64,000 nt of DNA, taken from positions 1,240,001-1,304,000 of the forward strand of contig OZ017798.1 in the NCBI GenBank assembly GCA_963969395.1, written 5' to 3'. The notes beneath the pieces were generated by a model. The model was not told where the DNA came from and searched no databases. It saw only the letters and a list, made by a program, of their open reading frames with translations. The first letter of the stretch is position 1. Each line of letters starts with the position of its first letter. The translations under genes were made by a program, and so were the position numbers. Source of the DNA: Pseudoscleropodium purum (Eukaryota > Streptophyta > Bryopsida > Hypnales > Brachytheciaceae). Shown one piece after another: positions 22,480 to 36,266 of this stretch.

Positions 22480-25400
22480 ACAGGGTTTCATTCAGGTGGC
22501 TCCATGTTATCGAAGAAAAAGAATGTTTGCCTTCAATAACTTCTGTGGATAAGCGAACACTAATGTGGCACGGCTATGTTGAGCCGCTTGCAGCAGTGTT
22601 CTGTATCATATGTATAGGATCTGATGTACCAGTTTTGATAGGTCTCTGTGAATGCGTAATGTAGGAGATTAGGTTTAGCAGCCGGCAGGATGAGTGTTTT
22701 TAGTTTTGAGGATGAGCTTCATCATTTTCTTATGAGGGCTCTTTGAGATTGTGTGTTATTTACCATTAATGTGATGGTGGAACAAAGGTTCTGCCTCTTA
22801 ATTTGCTCACGTCAAGCTTTCGAATTCGTCGAAGTTGCCTCGTTTGTTGAATGGATTTGGGGATGTTCCTTTGTGGTTGAGGGGGCTTTCGTCGTTTGTG
22901 TTTGTACTACGTGAACCAAATTAAGGTGGACGGTAGTGAGACTATTGACGATCTGTTCTTGTCTCTCATATTGACCCTGTTTTCCTAATTGCGATTCATC
23001 TTCTCACACGGTTGGACTTAGTAGCAAGTGGTGTAAGCATCACTGGACAAGCATTCATCTAAGTATGGCCGTGCCTTTTTGTATAGAAATCTTGTCGTTT
23101 ATTGTTACTTACACTGGTCCACAACGTGCCACTTTGAAAATGCATACATAATGATGAGTTTTCCATTAATCAGATTTGACTCTTTGTTTGTTGAGTATGT
23201 ATAATGGATTTGCACTCACCATCTCTCCGCAATTCCATACCTTTCCTGAAATTCACATTCCTGCAAATGTTGAAATGGCAAACTGGTAACTAAAATAGTG
23301 TTTCTACCCAAAAATGCAAGACATAAAAAGTTTAGAGTTCAATGTATAGATTTCGCAGCAAATCAGTGACCCAATTTCAGTGTGTAGTCGCACTTTCTGC
23401 AACGGGTACCTGTTTAGTATTATCGAGATTTATTAAAGGTACTTCTAGGAAGATTGATTTAGCACCGATTAGTTTCATCTAAACTAGAAATGAAGAAAAT
23501 ATTGAGTCGCCAACTAAGTTAGCGAATGGTTCTTCTTTTCCATAATTGGTAAGTCTCTGTATGGTCAACACTGGGTGCTGCTACTGAGCTTTGGCACAAG
23601 GAATGCGTTTCACGCATGCCAGCTCACTCAGTACGAGTACCGTACAGACAGGAAGTTTGCGAAGTTTAGTCAGAGTCTCCAAACGGAAATTTTAGGAGAC
23701 TGAGTTTCTTTCCGTTTGTGCATTGACCAGAGTGACGCTCTGTTGACCACCGACAGCTGCTACGTACAGCCTGACTTCCATGTGCATGTGAACGCAAGTG
23801 TTTGGTACGGGACTTGGGAGTGAAGCATGCGGTGCATAATGTTGTCAGAAACCTTCCTTTTGAGGACGGACTTTGTAGAAGTACAGGGAAGTGCACGTGT
23901 CGTGACTCTTAATAGCAGGCTAGGCTAGTACAGCTCATTATCAGTCTGAGTGTCAACATGCTACAAACGCTTTAGGGAGAAAAATGTAAGAGCAAAGAGT
24001 CTGTGTATCTGTCTGCAAGCTCAATCACAATCAGGTACCTTAACATAGTCACAAACTTGTCCTTGTTGATCACGATGGAACTAGGTAGGAGGTACAATTA
24101 TGTGCTTACAGTAGTGGTCAATGCAAGCCACCATCTACGAACCTCGTAAAGGAAGCACTATCAGTTAAATTCGTTGAATTGGCACTTGCTAATTAACATG
24201 CAAAAAGTATTACTCTCGGAGCTCTAAAGTCGAGGATGAGTGAAGATCCAGTAACTTCTAGACAAGAGCCTGGAAAGGGCGAATCTCTTGAAATGTTTCC
24301 AATTAACGAATCTGATGTGAACAAGAAAAAGCTGCGGAAGAAACTAAACAAATGTTTCCAAACAGAAATAACTTTGTTGCCAGGAGGGTGGGGGGTTGCG
24401 TCTTGTCCTCTAATAACTTATTTCTTCTTCAGCTGAGTGGCCACTGTAGGTCTAAGTATTTACTTGAAGGCGGGAATCGGTATTGCCGACTAATTGTGGG
24501 AAATCTTATTTCTCAATGTTGCAATGCCAACGCACCTCAGTCTGTTTCTTAAAACAAGATTTTAGCTTCCAAGTTCTTGATTAATTGCCGGTTGGTACAT
24601 CCAAACTCGTGACATACAAGCACTGCATTGACTTCACCAAATCAGTCTCTTTTAAACTTAATTCGCACATTTGCGTGAGTCATTGAAACGGACCCCAAAC
24701 TTTCAGGAAACACGTTGAGTAGCAACTACGAGCAGACCCCAAACCCGGAGGCAAGTAGACAACCAAAATTCTGCTTGCCAGGACCCGTATCATGTACAAA
24801 TTTCTGTCCCAACCAATAGAAGAACGGAGAATGTTAGCAAATATTTAGTAACTTAGTGGTTGAGGCAGTTGCACACGAAACAGGAAAGACAACAGTACAG
24901 AAATGAAAATTTTGTCTATTAAGTTTACTATACTCTATTCAGCCCACCAGTTGGCAATGGAATCAAGAGCATAGTATAAGAATCAGTGAATTTAATGACG
25001 GACTTAAATAGTGTTTTTTTTTAAACAAATGGTCACTCATTTTCAAAGGTATTATTCCCGTGTCATTAGACTGTCATCTTTACATGATCTCTGTCAGATT
25101 GTCTTGCGCTGGTCAGCTGGTGTGGTCTTCACGTTACTCACCCCAATTAAGTTAATTAACACCCCTCGCCAGAGTTAAAGCCCCGGCGCCAGCAAGATGA
25201 AAACAGTGAGGGTTCAAGGCAGAATCCATTAAATACTAGAATTGACAATTTTGAATCAGAGTTCGCATGGGTCAGCTAAGTGTAGTGATGTCGACTCTTA
25301 CTACTGTTTACAATTCACGGCCTACTGTCATCTCTGATCCCCAGAAATTGACTTCCTGATAGCAGGAGCGCTTCAAATTGTAATTTGAACCCCGAATAAT

Positions 25401-25689
25401 TAATTGAATGCTGCCAACTCAAAATTGTTCTAATTTAATTGTGAATACAACTAATCAATCATCCTCAGCTGTTGCAGTATATATTACCTAATTAATTAAT
25501 TAATTAATTTCTTCCTAGGCCTCTAGCAGTGAACATTTGTTCTACTGGCTGTTCACTGGTTGTACTTTTGCTCCTAAATTATACGCGTGAGGTGAATGAA
25601 TGAATGAATTGAACGTCGAACGTCGAACGTCGACCGCTCCCTCGAATTAATTAAACAGGCGCTCAGATAGATATACTCTGGAGCTAGAA
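22480..25689. other. 3' flank of ARM gene and intergenic DNA
   Basis: The first ~300 bp are presumably the 3' UTR of the ARM-repeat gene. No further gene is recognized; frames at 23666-23896 (minus) and 24236-24552 (plus) are short and without domain similarity. Near 25488-25510 there is an AATT-rich repeat, and near 25596-25633 a GAAT repeat followed by three CGTCGAA units just beyond the 3' end of the SHR-like gene. Confidence 0.5.
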
Positions 25690-28600
25690 TTATTGTGACG
25701 GGCTTGTGATGAGCTTCCAAGCAGTGCTGCAAATGACGGCCTGCTCCTTCCAGGTGAGGTAAAGCCTGTTGTCGACGGTGTCAAGACCCCACCCCTTTTT
25801 GTACCTGGAAAACAATTGCAACCACCGCGGCATGTGCATGCTCTGTTAATTATATGTTAGCCATGTCCAGCTAGCAGTGGAATTGGGTTGATGAAATTCC
25901 AGATAAAAAAAAAAAGCAAGCTACCACGCAGACGACAATTAATGTATCACTCAACACAGGAAGAGTCCAACCAAAAGGTATATGGATATGGATATTATTG
26001 ATTCAGTAGGACGCCTTGACATTAATTTATGTCGATACATGAATAATAATGCTCTCAAGCCGCTTGGGTCTGAAGTATCATGTAGTACACAGTATTATCT
26101 AAGTCTAATAAGGAACCCATTGCAAGTGCGTTCTTTGGTTGAGAGGGAGATCGAAGACCAAAGCGCATAACACAACAATCAATTTAAGTACGTCCTCTAA
26201 TGATCGAACCATAAAATAAAAACTGTACGCACTTGGATTCTAGAGTTCAGAACTGCAATTTCGTTAAATTGACGTGTATCAAAAATTGTGAGTGACATGT
26301 ATCTTCACAAATGTTTAATTCAGGCCATAAACTAGGACAGTTATGGATTTTATGTTTCAGTTCGTGCGTTATGAAACGTGTCAAAGTGTTGGAATACCAC
26401 CAATTTAACGAAATTGACGTTACAATTTAGCATTATGTCCTAAAACTTTTATTAATTAGCTTTCTCAAGTGTCAACCCTTTGAGCTCTCCCTGCCAGATG
26501 ATCCTGTTCGATGTACTTTCAAAGTTTTAGGGTAAAATTTTTGATAGCACATTCTGTCCTTGAACTTTGAAACACAACTTGGACATGTATGTAAATTAAA
26601 ACACGTGGCTTAGAATCTGCCGATCTATTCTGCCTTGTACAAGCCGGTAACTAGCTACAAATTAAGTACTTGCAATTCATTCAATCATAAAAAATTCAAT
26701 GTGACCAGAGACCGAGACTGGTGATGAATATTGTTACGAATCAAACTAGCTAATCGATCCTCACGCATCTATATATACGTGAATAATTAAAGACCGACTG
26801 AAAATGTGAGTTCGTTTACTTAATTAATTACCGTTTGAGGAGCGCTTGGACGTCGTCGACGACGTCGGGACTGAAGGTGGAGGGCTGGAACCCCGCCTGT
26901 CGCAGCCGCGCGTCCCATCTGGCACCCGTCTCCTGCCTCTCTCGACTGTCTGCTGGGTCGCAGCTCAGCAGGTTCACGAGCTTTCTGGCGCAGGTCCTTT
27001 CCAGCGTGAGTCGGGCGGGGCTGGCGCGCGGGAAGCTGGCTTCCAGAGACTCAAAGAAGAGCGCGTAGAATCGGAGGGCCTCTCCGAAGCAGCCCACAAA
27101 ATCTGCTGGCCACACCAGGTTAGCTTCATCCTCCACCAGGACCAGCATCTACACCAAAGAAAGACCATGCGGCCCTGGCCATTAGTCGACGTATCGATCG
27201 ATCGATCGAATTCAATCTAATATGTATATATATCCACAAGATTCCGACACATGTAGATCGAGCCACATCTACTGATCAAGGAATATATAATTTTTAATCC
27301 GTCATTCACTGAAAGCTAGTACGAAATAACAGTATTAAGAGAGACTATCAGTACATGGTCCATTCTAAGTCTTACTTACTAGTTCAATCTCTTTAGAACC
27401 ATCTCAAGGTTCATTCAATAAACAAGAAGAATATGAATTGGAGTAAATCAATATATGTATGCCTTACTAAGAATGAATGAAGAATTCATGGAATGCAACA
27501 ACTTGCATGCATGCATGCTTGTTACTTGAATTGTACCTGCTCACAGGTGCCAGTTTAATGGGGGCTAAGTTCCTTTTATGGGGATGAGCTATTGGCGTGA
27601 TTGATGTCAAAAAATTAAGGGATCTGAATCAAAGTTCAAAGATGCCAGAAGAGTGAAGCATCGATCTAGGATCTATTAATTTCTTCTTATGTTGGATATG
27701 ATGAGCACTACCACCTTGTAGAAGGGTGACTGATTGATCAAGTGATCAATGATGACACACAAAGATCCTTGTTCAGTCAATTCATTCAGATCATTCGATA
27801 AGCCAAAATTAGGATTCATTTCATACCTACAATTTAAATCAATTGACGTACATTTTGGGATGCCTTCTGATCCTAGTATTTTACTAGCTACAGTGCATGT
27901 GATGAATTCATTTGTCACTGAGCTCTTTTCAAAAATGTTACGAAGTATCATAACGTCAATTTCGTTCAGTTGGCGGTATTCCATGCGCCATTGTGATGTT
28001 TACATTAAGTAACTGACTGTGCCAATAGTAACCCAAACGTTCTGATACGTAAATTGCATTTCGTCCGCGACGTTGATAAGCAACGCATTCCTCCCGGCTG
28101 CCTAAATCAGTTTATTCTTTCCATGCTTGAAGTTCCCCTGCGCCAGTTTAATTACTTACTAAACATGCGCCAAATTATTGGAATTGAGGTTTGAGTAATG
28201 TGAGTGATTCCCCAGCACATGCAGTAAACTAATTACACTAATTAATTAACATCAGAATAAGAAGTATATCTCCTACATGTAAACAAATTTTCTTACCTTG
28301 GGTTTGGCATTCCTCAAAGTATCCAGCAGTCGATCCCTCGCACTCCGCCCCTCCTCGTCCGACCCCTCCGACCCCTCCGACACATGATGCAACGTCTGAA
28401 TACAATTAATCGCCAGCGCCTCATCCTCTTTCAGATTCAGAACCGCCAAGTCCAGATCCGCCAACGCCGACTGGTGTAAGACTTCGCTCTGGAACGGCAC
28501 GCCCATGAGGCGGGCGAAGCGGTGCAGTCGGAGAGCGACTTGCTGCATCACCAGCAGGGCGGTGGCTTCCGGGGAGATCACGATGGTGGTCAGGCGGACA

Positions 28601-30676
28601 TGCGGGGTCTCGTCGGGACGAGTGGCGAGAGCTTCCAGGAATGTGGGCCATTGGGTGCAGAAGGTGCTGGAGATGTCGATGATGTGGATCTTGGACTCGC
28701 CTTCCATGGCTTCGAGTAAGGCGCCGTTGCCTGCGACGTGACCGAAGGTAGTCCAGGGGCTGGCATCCTGCACACGTACATTTGGAATAATATTTTGAGA
28801 ATGAATTGCGCAAGTTGATTTAGAAGAAGCACTACTAGCGAGGATTTTGAAGGCCCGTTTCGTAACGTTTTGGAGCAACTTCTTTAGCTACGTATATGCA
28901 TCATTTGGGGTGAACTAATGAAATTTATCATGACTGATTGATTGTAGCTCAAAACGAGGCATGTAGCTTAAAATTTTCAGCTAGTACGTTTTTAGCTACA
29001 TGCAATGTTTTCACTTTTCAGCAAACTTGCAAAATTATGGACCAGGCTTATGTAAGCAAGTTACATGCAACATTTTACAGTAATTAAATAAACAATCATG
29101 CTCCAAGACGTTGATAAATTTGTTTTGGACAAGGTTTAGTAGAAACGTGGAATGTCAACTTTGGAATCACGTACATTAGAGTGTTATCAGCAACATTCCA
29201 ACGTTGCAACAAGACGTAAGCCGCTAAAGGGGTAAGTTGAATTAACTTAGTAGTGAATTACTCAAATGCCCACATGAATCAGGTCGGCACTGCATGTGTA
29301 TTAGGGTTGACGTTCCATTTACCGATAATACAGTTCGCCTTCATGTCTGGTGGCATGCGCGCGAGCTCGTGCTTACCACTAACGAACTGCAGATCGAAGT
29401 GTTTGCTGGGGGAAAGATTTGCTCAATTAAAATAACAAAACTGATTGGGTTCTCTTATGCACTTTAACCACAGTGTCATCGTTTGCGGAATTGCAAGTGA
29501 CCTAGCGTCACTCTCCAGGATGCTTAAATGAACTAAGCATCTGCATACTTGTAGACTGACACACCGAGTTTTTAATTACAAACGACATTCATTCAATTCG
29601 AAACATATGATGTGTGAAGGGAAAACACATTTTAATTTTCGGATCCTGAAATTTAGGACATTCATTACTTCATGCATCATATATAGCTCACAAGATACTC
29701 ACATGTGATTAGTTTTGAACTATTACGTACCATTTTTCGTGTGGAAGGTTTGAAATCGACTCAATTGCACCATGTCAAATAATTATATGTATAATTGTAA
29801 AAGTTTAAAATCATTGAACACGTTCTTGAATTTGGTCAGTACTTGAAGTACTTGAAGCGATATTTACAGATCTGATTAATTGTCATTGATCAAATGAATG
29901 CTAGGTCCATCTCGAGTTTCTCGACCAATCCAATTAAGTTGCATTAGTCTTAATGTAGATGCACAGTTCGGATCCAAGTATCCAACACATGAAACTTGAC
30001 CCGAACCCATGAAAAGTGGCGATGTTCATAGGTGTTTAAGGGTCAGAATTCTTGGGCCGGTTTTGCGTCCTATGTATTTCATGTGTTGGATTCTAGCTGC
30101 GTTAGTACGTTTACTGGTACAGAGATATATACAGGAATCGATCTGATTCAGTTAGCAGTATATATATATTGATTGATGTAATTAAGCATGACGTACCTGA
30201 AACTCCAGAATCATGCTCCTCATGGATTCGAAGCAAAACGTTTTCTCCGCTGCAGCTCCAAGGCTCAGTAGGCACCGAGCCCCAGTTCCCGTGACCCTGC
30301 AGAAAAGCGCTTGAACAAAGTACGAGGCCAAGCGTTGGTCGGAGTCGCCATAAGGGGAGGCATTCTCGTTCAAGGTCCACATGAGGCTCTGAATTCGAGG
30401 TGTGTCCTCCTCCGTCACAGCTCTTGCGCAGTCGAGAAGCAGAGCTTTCGTCCAAGAGTAATTAATACTCTCGCAGTGCTGGAGCTGCATAGTCACTTCT
30501 TCATATGCTGACCTCTGTCCAGGTTCCGCTGAGCTTGCGCTGGCGAAGTCTTCAGGATAGCCGCGGGAGGTTTCGTCTTGGGCGGCACATGGTTTCATAC
30601 ACGGTCCAGGGTCACTGTATTCGTGGTCTGCAAACACGAGGAACGGGTTGGGGCCTTCGTCTTCGGATCGTGCCAT
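25690..30676 (-). CDS. SHR-like: SHORT-ROOT-type GRAS transcriptional regulator
   Basis: Four exons on the minus strand: 30197-30676, 28297-28767, 26832-27148 and 25690-25804. Introns of 1429, 1148 and 1027 bp have phases 0, 0 and 2, and the product is 460 residues. Exon 1 ends in the leucine-rich region ('TLNENASPYGDSDQRLASYF'). Exon 2 opens with 'DASPWTTFGHVAGNGALLEA' and holds the VHIID block as 'IHIIDISSTFCTQWP' (about 187-201). Exon 3 carries the PFYRE-type 'VEDEANLVWP' and 'FPRASPARLTLERTCARKLV'. Exon 4 supplies the SAW end, 'YKKGWGLDTV' and 'LYLTWKEQAVICSTAWK'. 'SPWTTFGHVA' and 'FCTQWPTFLEALATRPD' are diagnostic of SHR over SCR or DELLA. In flowering plants SHR moves between cells and partners SCARECROW. 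Odd points: GRAS genes are usually intronless, and exon 3 reads into a stop if intron 3 is missed. Confidence 0.93.
26256..26416. repeat. 161-bp inverted-repeat unit in SHR-like intron 3
   Basis: CAATTTCGTTAAATTG (26256-26271) and its exact reverse complement CAATTTAACGAAATTG (26401-26416) bound the unit; ACGT-like words follow both arms. It may be a small MITE. A related inverted block lies in the neighbouring intron at 27951-27982. Confidence 0.65.
27951..27982. repeat. Inverted copy of the intron-3 repeat, in SHR-like intron 2
   Basis: Begins TAACGTCAATTTCGTT and ends TTGGCGGTATTCC; it matches the reverse complement of 26391-26422 at about 29 of 32 positions. The two copies lie in opposite orientation on either side of exon 3 (26832-27148). 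Confidence 0.7.
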
Positions 30677-33500
30677 GATGCAAGGACTTTGCAAACCCTT
30701 GTATCTAATATAATCATCTAAGAGCCTGGTCTAGATGGTTGATCATGATAAGTGTATCAAGCTAGCTAGGTACGTCTCAGAATAATTGATTCTTGTGGTG
30801 GTCGGATCGAGTTTCGTTGTACATACACGAAGCAGCTGTAAGCACTCCGAATGTATATGTACTCTTCATAAATTTGATAAACCCTAGCTAGCCAGCTCCT
30901 CGATCAACTATCACAATTGGTTTCAATCGATCAACGTAGCTAATATACCTTACGCACGTCTGCTGGTATATTTGATATGTTTCCGAGTCGTTTTGGTGTT
31001 TAGTCCGGTATAATTGAATCTTCACGCTTCCATGCCAGTAATGATAGGGTTAACTGTCGCGCATTCGATACCAGCTTGTGTCTTGTGAGAGTAGAACTAC
31101 TCTCCGGACGCGTTCTAATTTGCTTCCGTGACATTGGCTTAAGAAACGTGATTTGGATGCAATCTCATGCAACCCTTTCTAATAAATGCCAAATCCAATT
31201 TCAGACCTAAAATGGGAGTCTCGGGCTACAAAGGCACTAACGTTGAATCGCAGATTTAGCATAGAGGACACGTCCCTCTTTGCTCGCCTGAACAGGGCTG
31301 TGCAAACTCTGTTGAGGTTGAATCACAAGAGGTGGGAACGAAAAGTCGTCCAGACTCTCGAGACCCGCTTAGAGTTCTACAACGCAAGAAAGCTCGTGTA
31401 ATTGCCATCACTGGTAATTCTATAGAATGGATTATGCATCTCAAATTCTCAATACATGGGCAACGAGCTGCACGGATTTTCTTGCCCGCTCGCACACAGA
31501 AGTTCAACGTACGTCCTTCTCCATTTACAACTCAGAGGGCTTAGTGAAAAGATATATCCGGCCACTCACCCAAGCTTTAAAAAACAGTGAAACCCCACAC
31601 AATCCCACATGAGCAGTTCTCAGGTTCTCCTTGAACCTCGGAAATCGAGCTAGCCGCTGGCCAATGAAGAGCAGAAGCAGTACTTCCAAGATTCCATACT
31701 GGAGTCCAACAGTCCCAGCTGGAGTGTCGAACCCAAACTCCTAATCAGCTAGCCTCGTGAAGTCTACGCGCGGCAACATATATACATCAACCACGTAGTC
31801 AAAAAGCTACAGAATTGAAGTGTCGTGAAATGCTACCAAGTGCTGGAAAGCGGCGGGTCGTCGCAAGCTAGCTGGCTACGACTTCCAAGAAGCTATCAGA
31901 TTCGAGCGCGCTAGCTAGCTAGATACGCCTAATACGGTATAAAATATAATGCTTGTGTGCCTGGCTGGGATGCAGAAATATATCTGCACGCACAACTCGG
32001 CCGGGGCACAGCCAGTCTTACAAGCTTTGGGTGGAGCCAATATATGGGCTGCAGTTCAAACACCACTAGCTTCAGCTAGCTATGTCTCTCTATCATGACC
32101 TTGAAGCATTGAAGGATATGGCCGGATCCTGATTTGGAGCATTGAAGGAGCTAGCTTTTGTACCAGAGCCTGTCTGTTGGTTCACTGAGCCAAAGAGTAA
32201 TTGAACTAGGTGATGCTAGATTACGCCAGACCTGTTCTGGGACATGAATGCTTTGATGCCCACAGCCATCTATCCGGTCCCCCCCGAGACCCCAATCATG
32301 GTACCGCTCCCTTCAAGTGCCTTCAGGCATTATACTCCGCTGCAGCAAGCATGGCGCAGTCGTTAGTTAAGGGAGGCTCGTGCGTCTCCCCGCCCAGCTT
32401 GGAACCAAGCGTTTGTCTCTAGGAATCTCGTCACTTGCCTGGACTTAATTACCGCAAGGCTCAATCATGCCGGAATTAATTAAGTTGGCGTGGGGAGAGA
32501 ATTAGGGGAGTAGTCGTATTGGTGTGTCGGGGACAGGGATTTTTTTTCAATTATTTGGGACGTGACGGTGCAGAAAAAAAGTGATCTTCGCTAGCTGGAC
32601 GGACGGACGGACGAGCGAAGCTGTACGTTCACATCTACTATCCACATATACCATGGATGAAACGTGAAAAACTGGAGATGAAATCTTAATTATTCATCCA
32701 AGAGATCTGAGGCGCAAGCGCAAGCTGAGGGAAGTTTAGGCCGGATCGGAGGTTATCATGAACTTACATGGCAATGAATTAGAGTTGACCACTTAAGGGT
32801 CCTGGTGGTAATGGTACGTCCAATTGAAGTCTGTGGTAATGGTTCAAATGCGATGTTCATTACATTTCCTCCATGATGGTGAACTCTTCAAACAGACTCC
32901 CGCCTTGTACGTGAGTACTGTACCTTCATCCAAAACAGAGCTATAGATAGACAGATATGGTTTTCAGAATATTATATGTAGCTAGCAGTGCAGCAATTTT
33001 ATCCACTGAATTGATCGAGAATGGAGGAATCTATGTATCGTGTTCGAGTAAAATATCACTCCCGAAACCCCTGCTGCTCTGCATCTGAGTGAGGCCGTGG
33101 TCCGGGCTAGCTTCCTGGTGTGCAGCTAGATCGATCAGATCCATTTCGCCATCGATCGTCTTTCGATCTGACTGTCTGTCTGGCCGGGAGATGTCTGACA
33201 GTTTTTTTCATCATACAGGAGCTCCGTCCTTCCTCGGCGGTGTTTCTATTTGTATGTTGTGGGGATTCATTACCTGCTCCGCGCACTGAATTTAGCGCAG
33301 ATCGTGTGGTGAAGACATTGATGAGCTGAGGCCCAGGCAGGTCCGTTACTTACTGTAACTTAGATCGAGTTTCCTTCGAGTCATAGTACTCCTTGGACGT
33401 CACAGAACGGTACTGACCACTGCACGTCTGACTGAGCTCGAGCAGGTTAACCCCGGCCTTGAAGGACTCACGGACGGACGGAGCCCACGACCTCGCGTCC
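30677..33500. other. Upstream region of the SHR-like gene, no other gene recognized
   Basis: Less AT-rich than the flanking deserts, with many AGCTAGC and TTAATTAA words, GGAC repeats near 32600 and GGACGGACGG near 33470. Small frames at 31186-31612 and 32210-32422 have no recognizable domain. It presumably contains the promoter of the minus-strand SHR-like gene, but I cannot place a TATA box with confidence. Confidence 0.45.
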
Positions 33501-36266
33501 CCTCCTGGAGTCAAACCTTAACCCCGAAAAACTGAAATGGCCCAATCAACCATTTTATTTATGATCGCTGCCCAACTTCAGGCTGTGCGGAGTGGATTAT
33601 TTTTGGAATGGAACTTAGTTTCATATTTTTCTTATGTAGTTAGTCAAATGATCTTTGCATAGCAAAAAACAATCTTTGAGTTGGACATAAATTCCATCTC
33701 GGGTGATTTTTCAAAGTCAAACACTCCAAAGAATGTTCATTGTAAAATGTCCTAGGAGAGAAATCAATGTAGCCAATCCACGGCCATCCCAAGAAAAAAA
33801 AAATCAAGATTGTGTAAATAGGCAAGGGTTTGATTGGTTGTCCAAGCATATAGTGAATGGACATGGTCAAGTGAAATTTTTGTTTTTCCAATGATTGTAC
33901 TTCATTTAATTGCAAGGCTTTGAAAACAATCATGCTTTGCTCTAGTCCTTGTGAAAATTGGCATGCATGTTTCTTAAATATTCATAATTGCATTTGGTCA
34001 AAAATGGCAAGCTCTTTTTTTGTGAAAATTTGAAAATAATGTAGAATCCCAAAATCATTTTGTGTACAATTTGAGTAAAGTACTATATGGAAGAATATTT
34101 TGGAATTGATATAAAAATGAAAGATGTAAACTATGAGTTTTAGATTCCATCCATATTGTTAGATTGACTAATGCTATTAGCAATATTTTCTATAACTTTT
34201 GAAAAGAAATTTCAAAAGTCCTTCTAAATTCAATTACAAGCAAAATATTGTCATTTTTAAAAGTAAATTCTATTGGAATGGATTTGAAATGGGTTATTTT
34301 GATATGATGGTTTTTTGAAATTTTTAACAATTTTTAACTTTATTAAAAAATTATTTTCCTATTTTCTACAAATTAAAATGTCCAAACAATATATTCTAGG
34401 ACAGATTTTTGGACATGGAATTTTGGTGAAGAAAATACATTGTTGGAAATTTTAATTTGTAAAAAATAGGAAAATAAATTGTCAACAAAATTGAAAATTG
34501 GACATTTGGGAGGACATTTTGGTGATGAGATTTGACCAAAAAAATGAGGTCAAAACCATTTCTAATATTTAGAAATACGTATGCAAGGGAGGCTTCTTTG
34601 TATGAAGGTGGAGGATATATAATAATAAGTTTTTTTAGATGCCCTTTAGTAGGAACATGTCTACTTACTATAGAAATATACAACAAAAATTTCAACCCAA
34701 AATCATTAATTTGAATTAGTATTTAGTATTAAAAATCCTAAATATGGCATATGAAATCTGCCACTTTCAAAATGGTTGATTGAACATTTAGGACAGGTAT
34801 AGATGTAAAATCGCCAGAGTTCTAGAATGCCACCATTTTAATGAAATTCACCATAAATCCGAAGGCACGACTACTAAATAAAATTGATTTTTAAATATAA
34901 AATGAATTTTTGAATTTTTTGAAAAATAAGGGGTACGATGACAATAAAAAATTCTAGAGATAAATTTTTGGTTTGGGCATTGGGTTCATAATTCAAAAGT
35001 TATAGTATTGAATACAAACTGATTTGTCAAAACACTATGCAAAACAACCAATGTTTCTTGCAACAACCCACCATGGCTTTTTGTAATTATAAAATCAAGA
35101 GACTATAATTGTAGGCCCAAAGTTCAAATTGTAATAAAATATTTAGTTTTAGTCATTTTTCAAAATTTCAAGTTGAAATAGAAATTACACTACATTTAAT
35201 TCATGTCATTACATGGCCTATTAAATTAAAAAAAGATCATTTTTATAGTTCAAATTCACATCAAGAACAAGGATCTTGAATTAGCCAAAAAAATAAAAAA
35301 TAAAAGTGCATGGTGATTTAAAGATTGAATATCTTTTTATCTAAAAATTCAAAATATACCACAATGAGAATATATCCAATCCTATTTATTGAAAAAGCAT
35401 TTAAGCAACTTCTTTAAAACAATTTGGATGAAAACATGTTCTTTTCCACCCTATAGACCTATTGCCCTAGAAATCTTCAAAAGGACCAAAACATCTTTTC
35501 AAGCATTTTATGATTAACCTTCAAAGGACCAAATTTATTATCAAAGTCATTAGTCAAAAATGATTCAATCTTTAGGCCAATATGTGCATTTTTCATTGTT
35601 ACTGTAATATTGAAAGTCATCTATTGGACACTTTTGGGCTTCAACATCTAGATTGGATAAGCTAATGTTGTGACCTAATTATCAAGATAGTTGGCAAAAA
35701 ATGATTAGATTCCAAAATGAATAGGTACATTTATGTTTCGCTTGCTTTCCTAAAGTCATTTAACAAACATTTTTGTCTTTAATACTTTTTACATCATAGG
35801 TTAATTCAATTAACTAGTGCAACACTTATTAATTGATTTATAAACATTATATTTTTCTACTAAGATCATTTTTGTTTTTATTTGTTTTATGGATACATAA
35901 AAATTAGGGAATATCTTTTTTTTTTCAAAATCATAAAAGTTTGAAAACAAATCAATTGTTTTATTCTAATAGAATATTGAGATATATGAGATACAAAATG
36001 ATTAGTGCATCTTGCATTAGTTGAATGAAATTGCATAGTTGGTGATTCTAAAAACTTCCTCCATAAGACATGCCTCTCATTTTTATTGAATTCTAGTAAC
36101 TATGTAGACAACAAACCAATTTTTTCCCTCAAAAGAATAAGTTTTTGTCGATACCAGTAATCCTATGAGAACCTATAATTGTGTAGCCACTTTTCAAAAG
36201 CTTATTACTATGTACAATTGGGTACAATAATCTTACGAATTTTTGCATTCATAGGGAAAGAAAGTT
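33501..36266. other. AT-rich repeat desert
   Basis: No gene recognized. One dispersed repeat copy (34077-34325) is described separately. A block near 34815-34850 (AGAATGCCACCATTTTAATG) weakly resembles the repeat words in the SHR-like introns. Confidence 0.5.
34077..34325. repeat. ~250-bp dispersed repeat, copy 1 (partner at 43551-43803)
   Basis: Shares long identical words with 43551-43803 in the same order and orientation, for example GGAAGAATATTTTGGAATTG, CCTTCTAAATTCAATTA and ATTCTATTGGAATGGATTTG. Roughly 85-90% similar by eye. Non-coding; neither copy shows obvious termini. Confidence 0.85.

Noticed and set aside
26828..26833. Apparent stop codon truncating the SHR-like protein at 'ALLKR'
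   Set aside because: The stop lies in a GT-starting intron. A phase-2 acceptor at 25804/25805 continues with 'YKKGWG' and the SAW motif, so the gene is not truncated.
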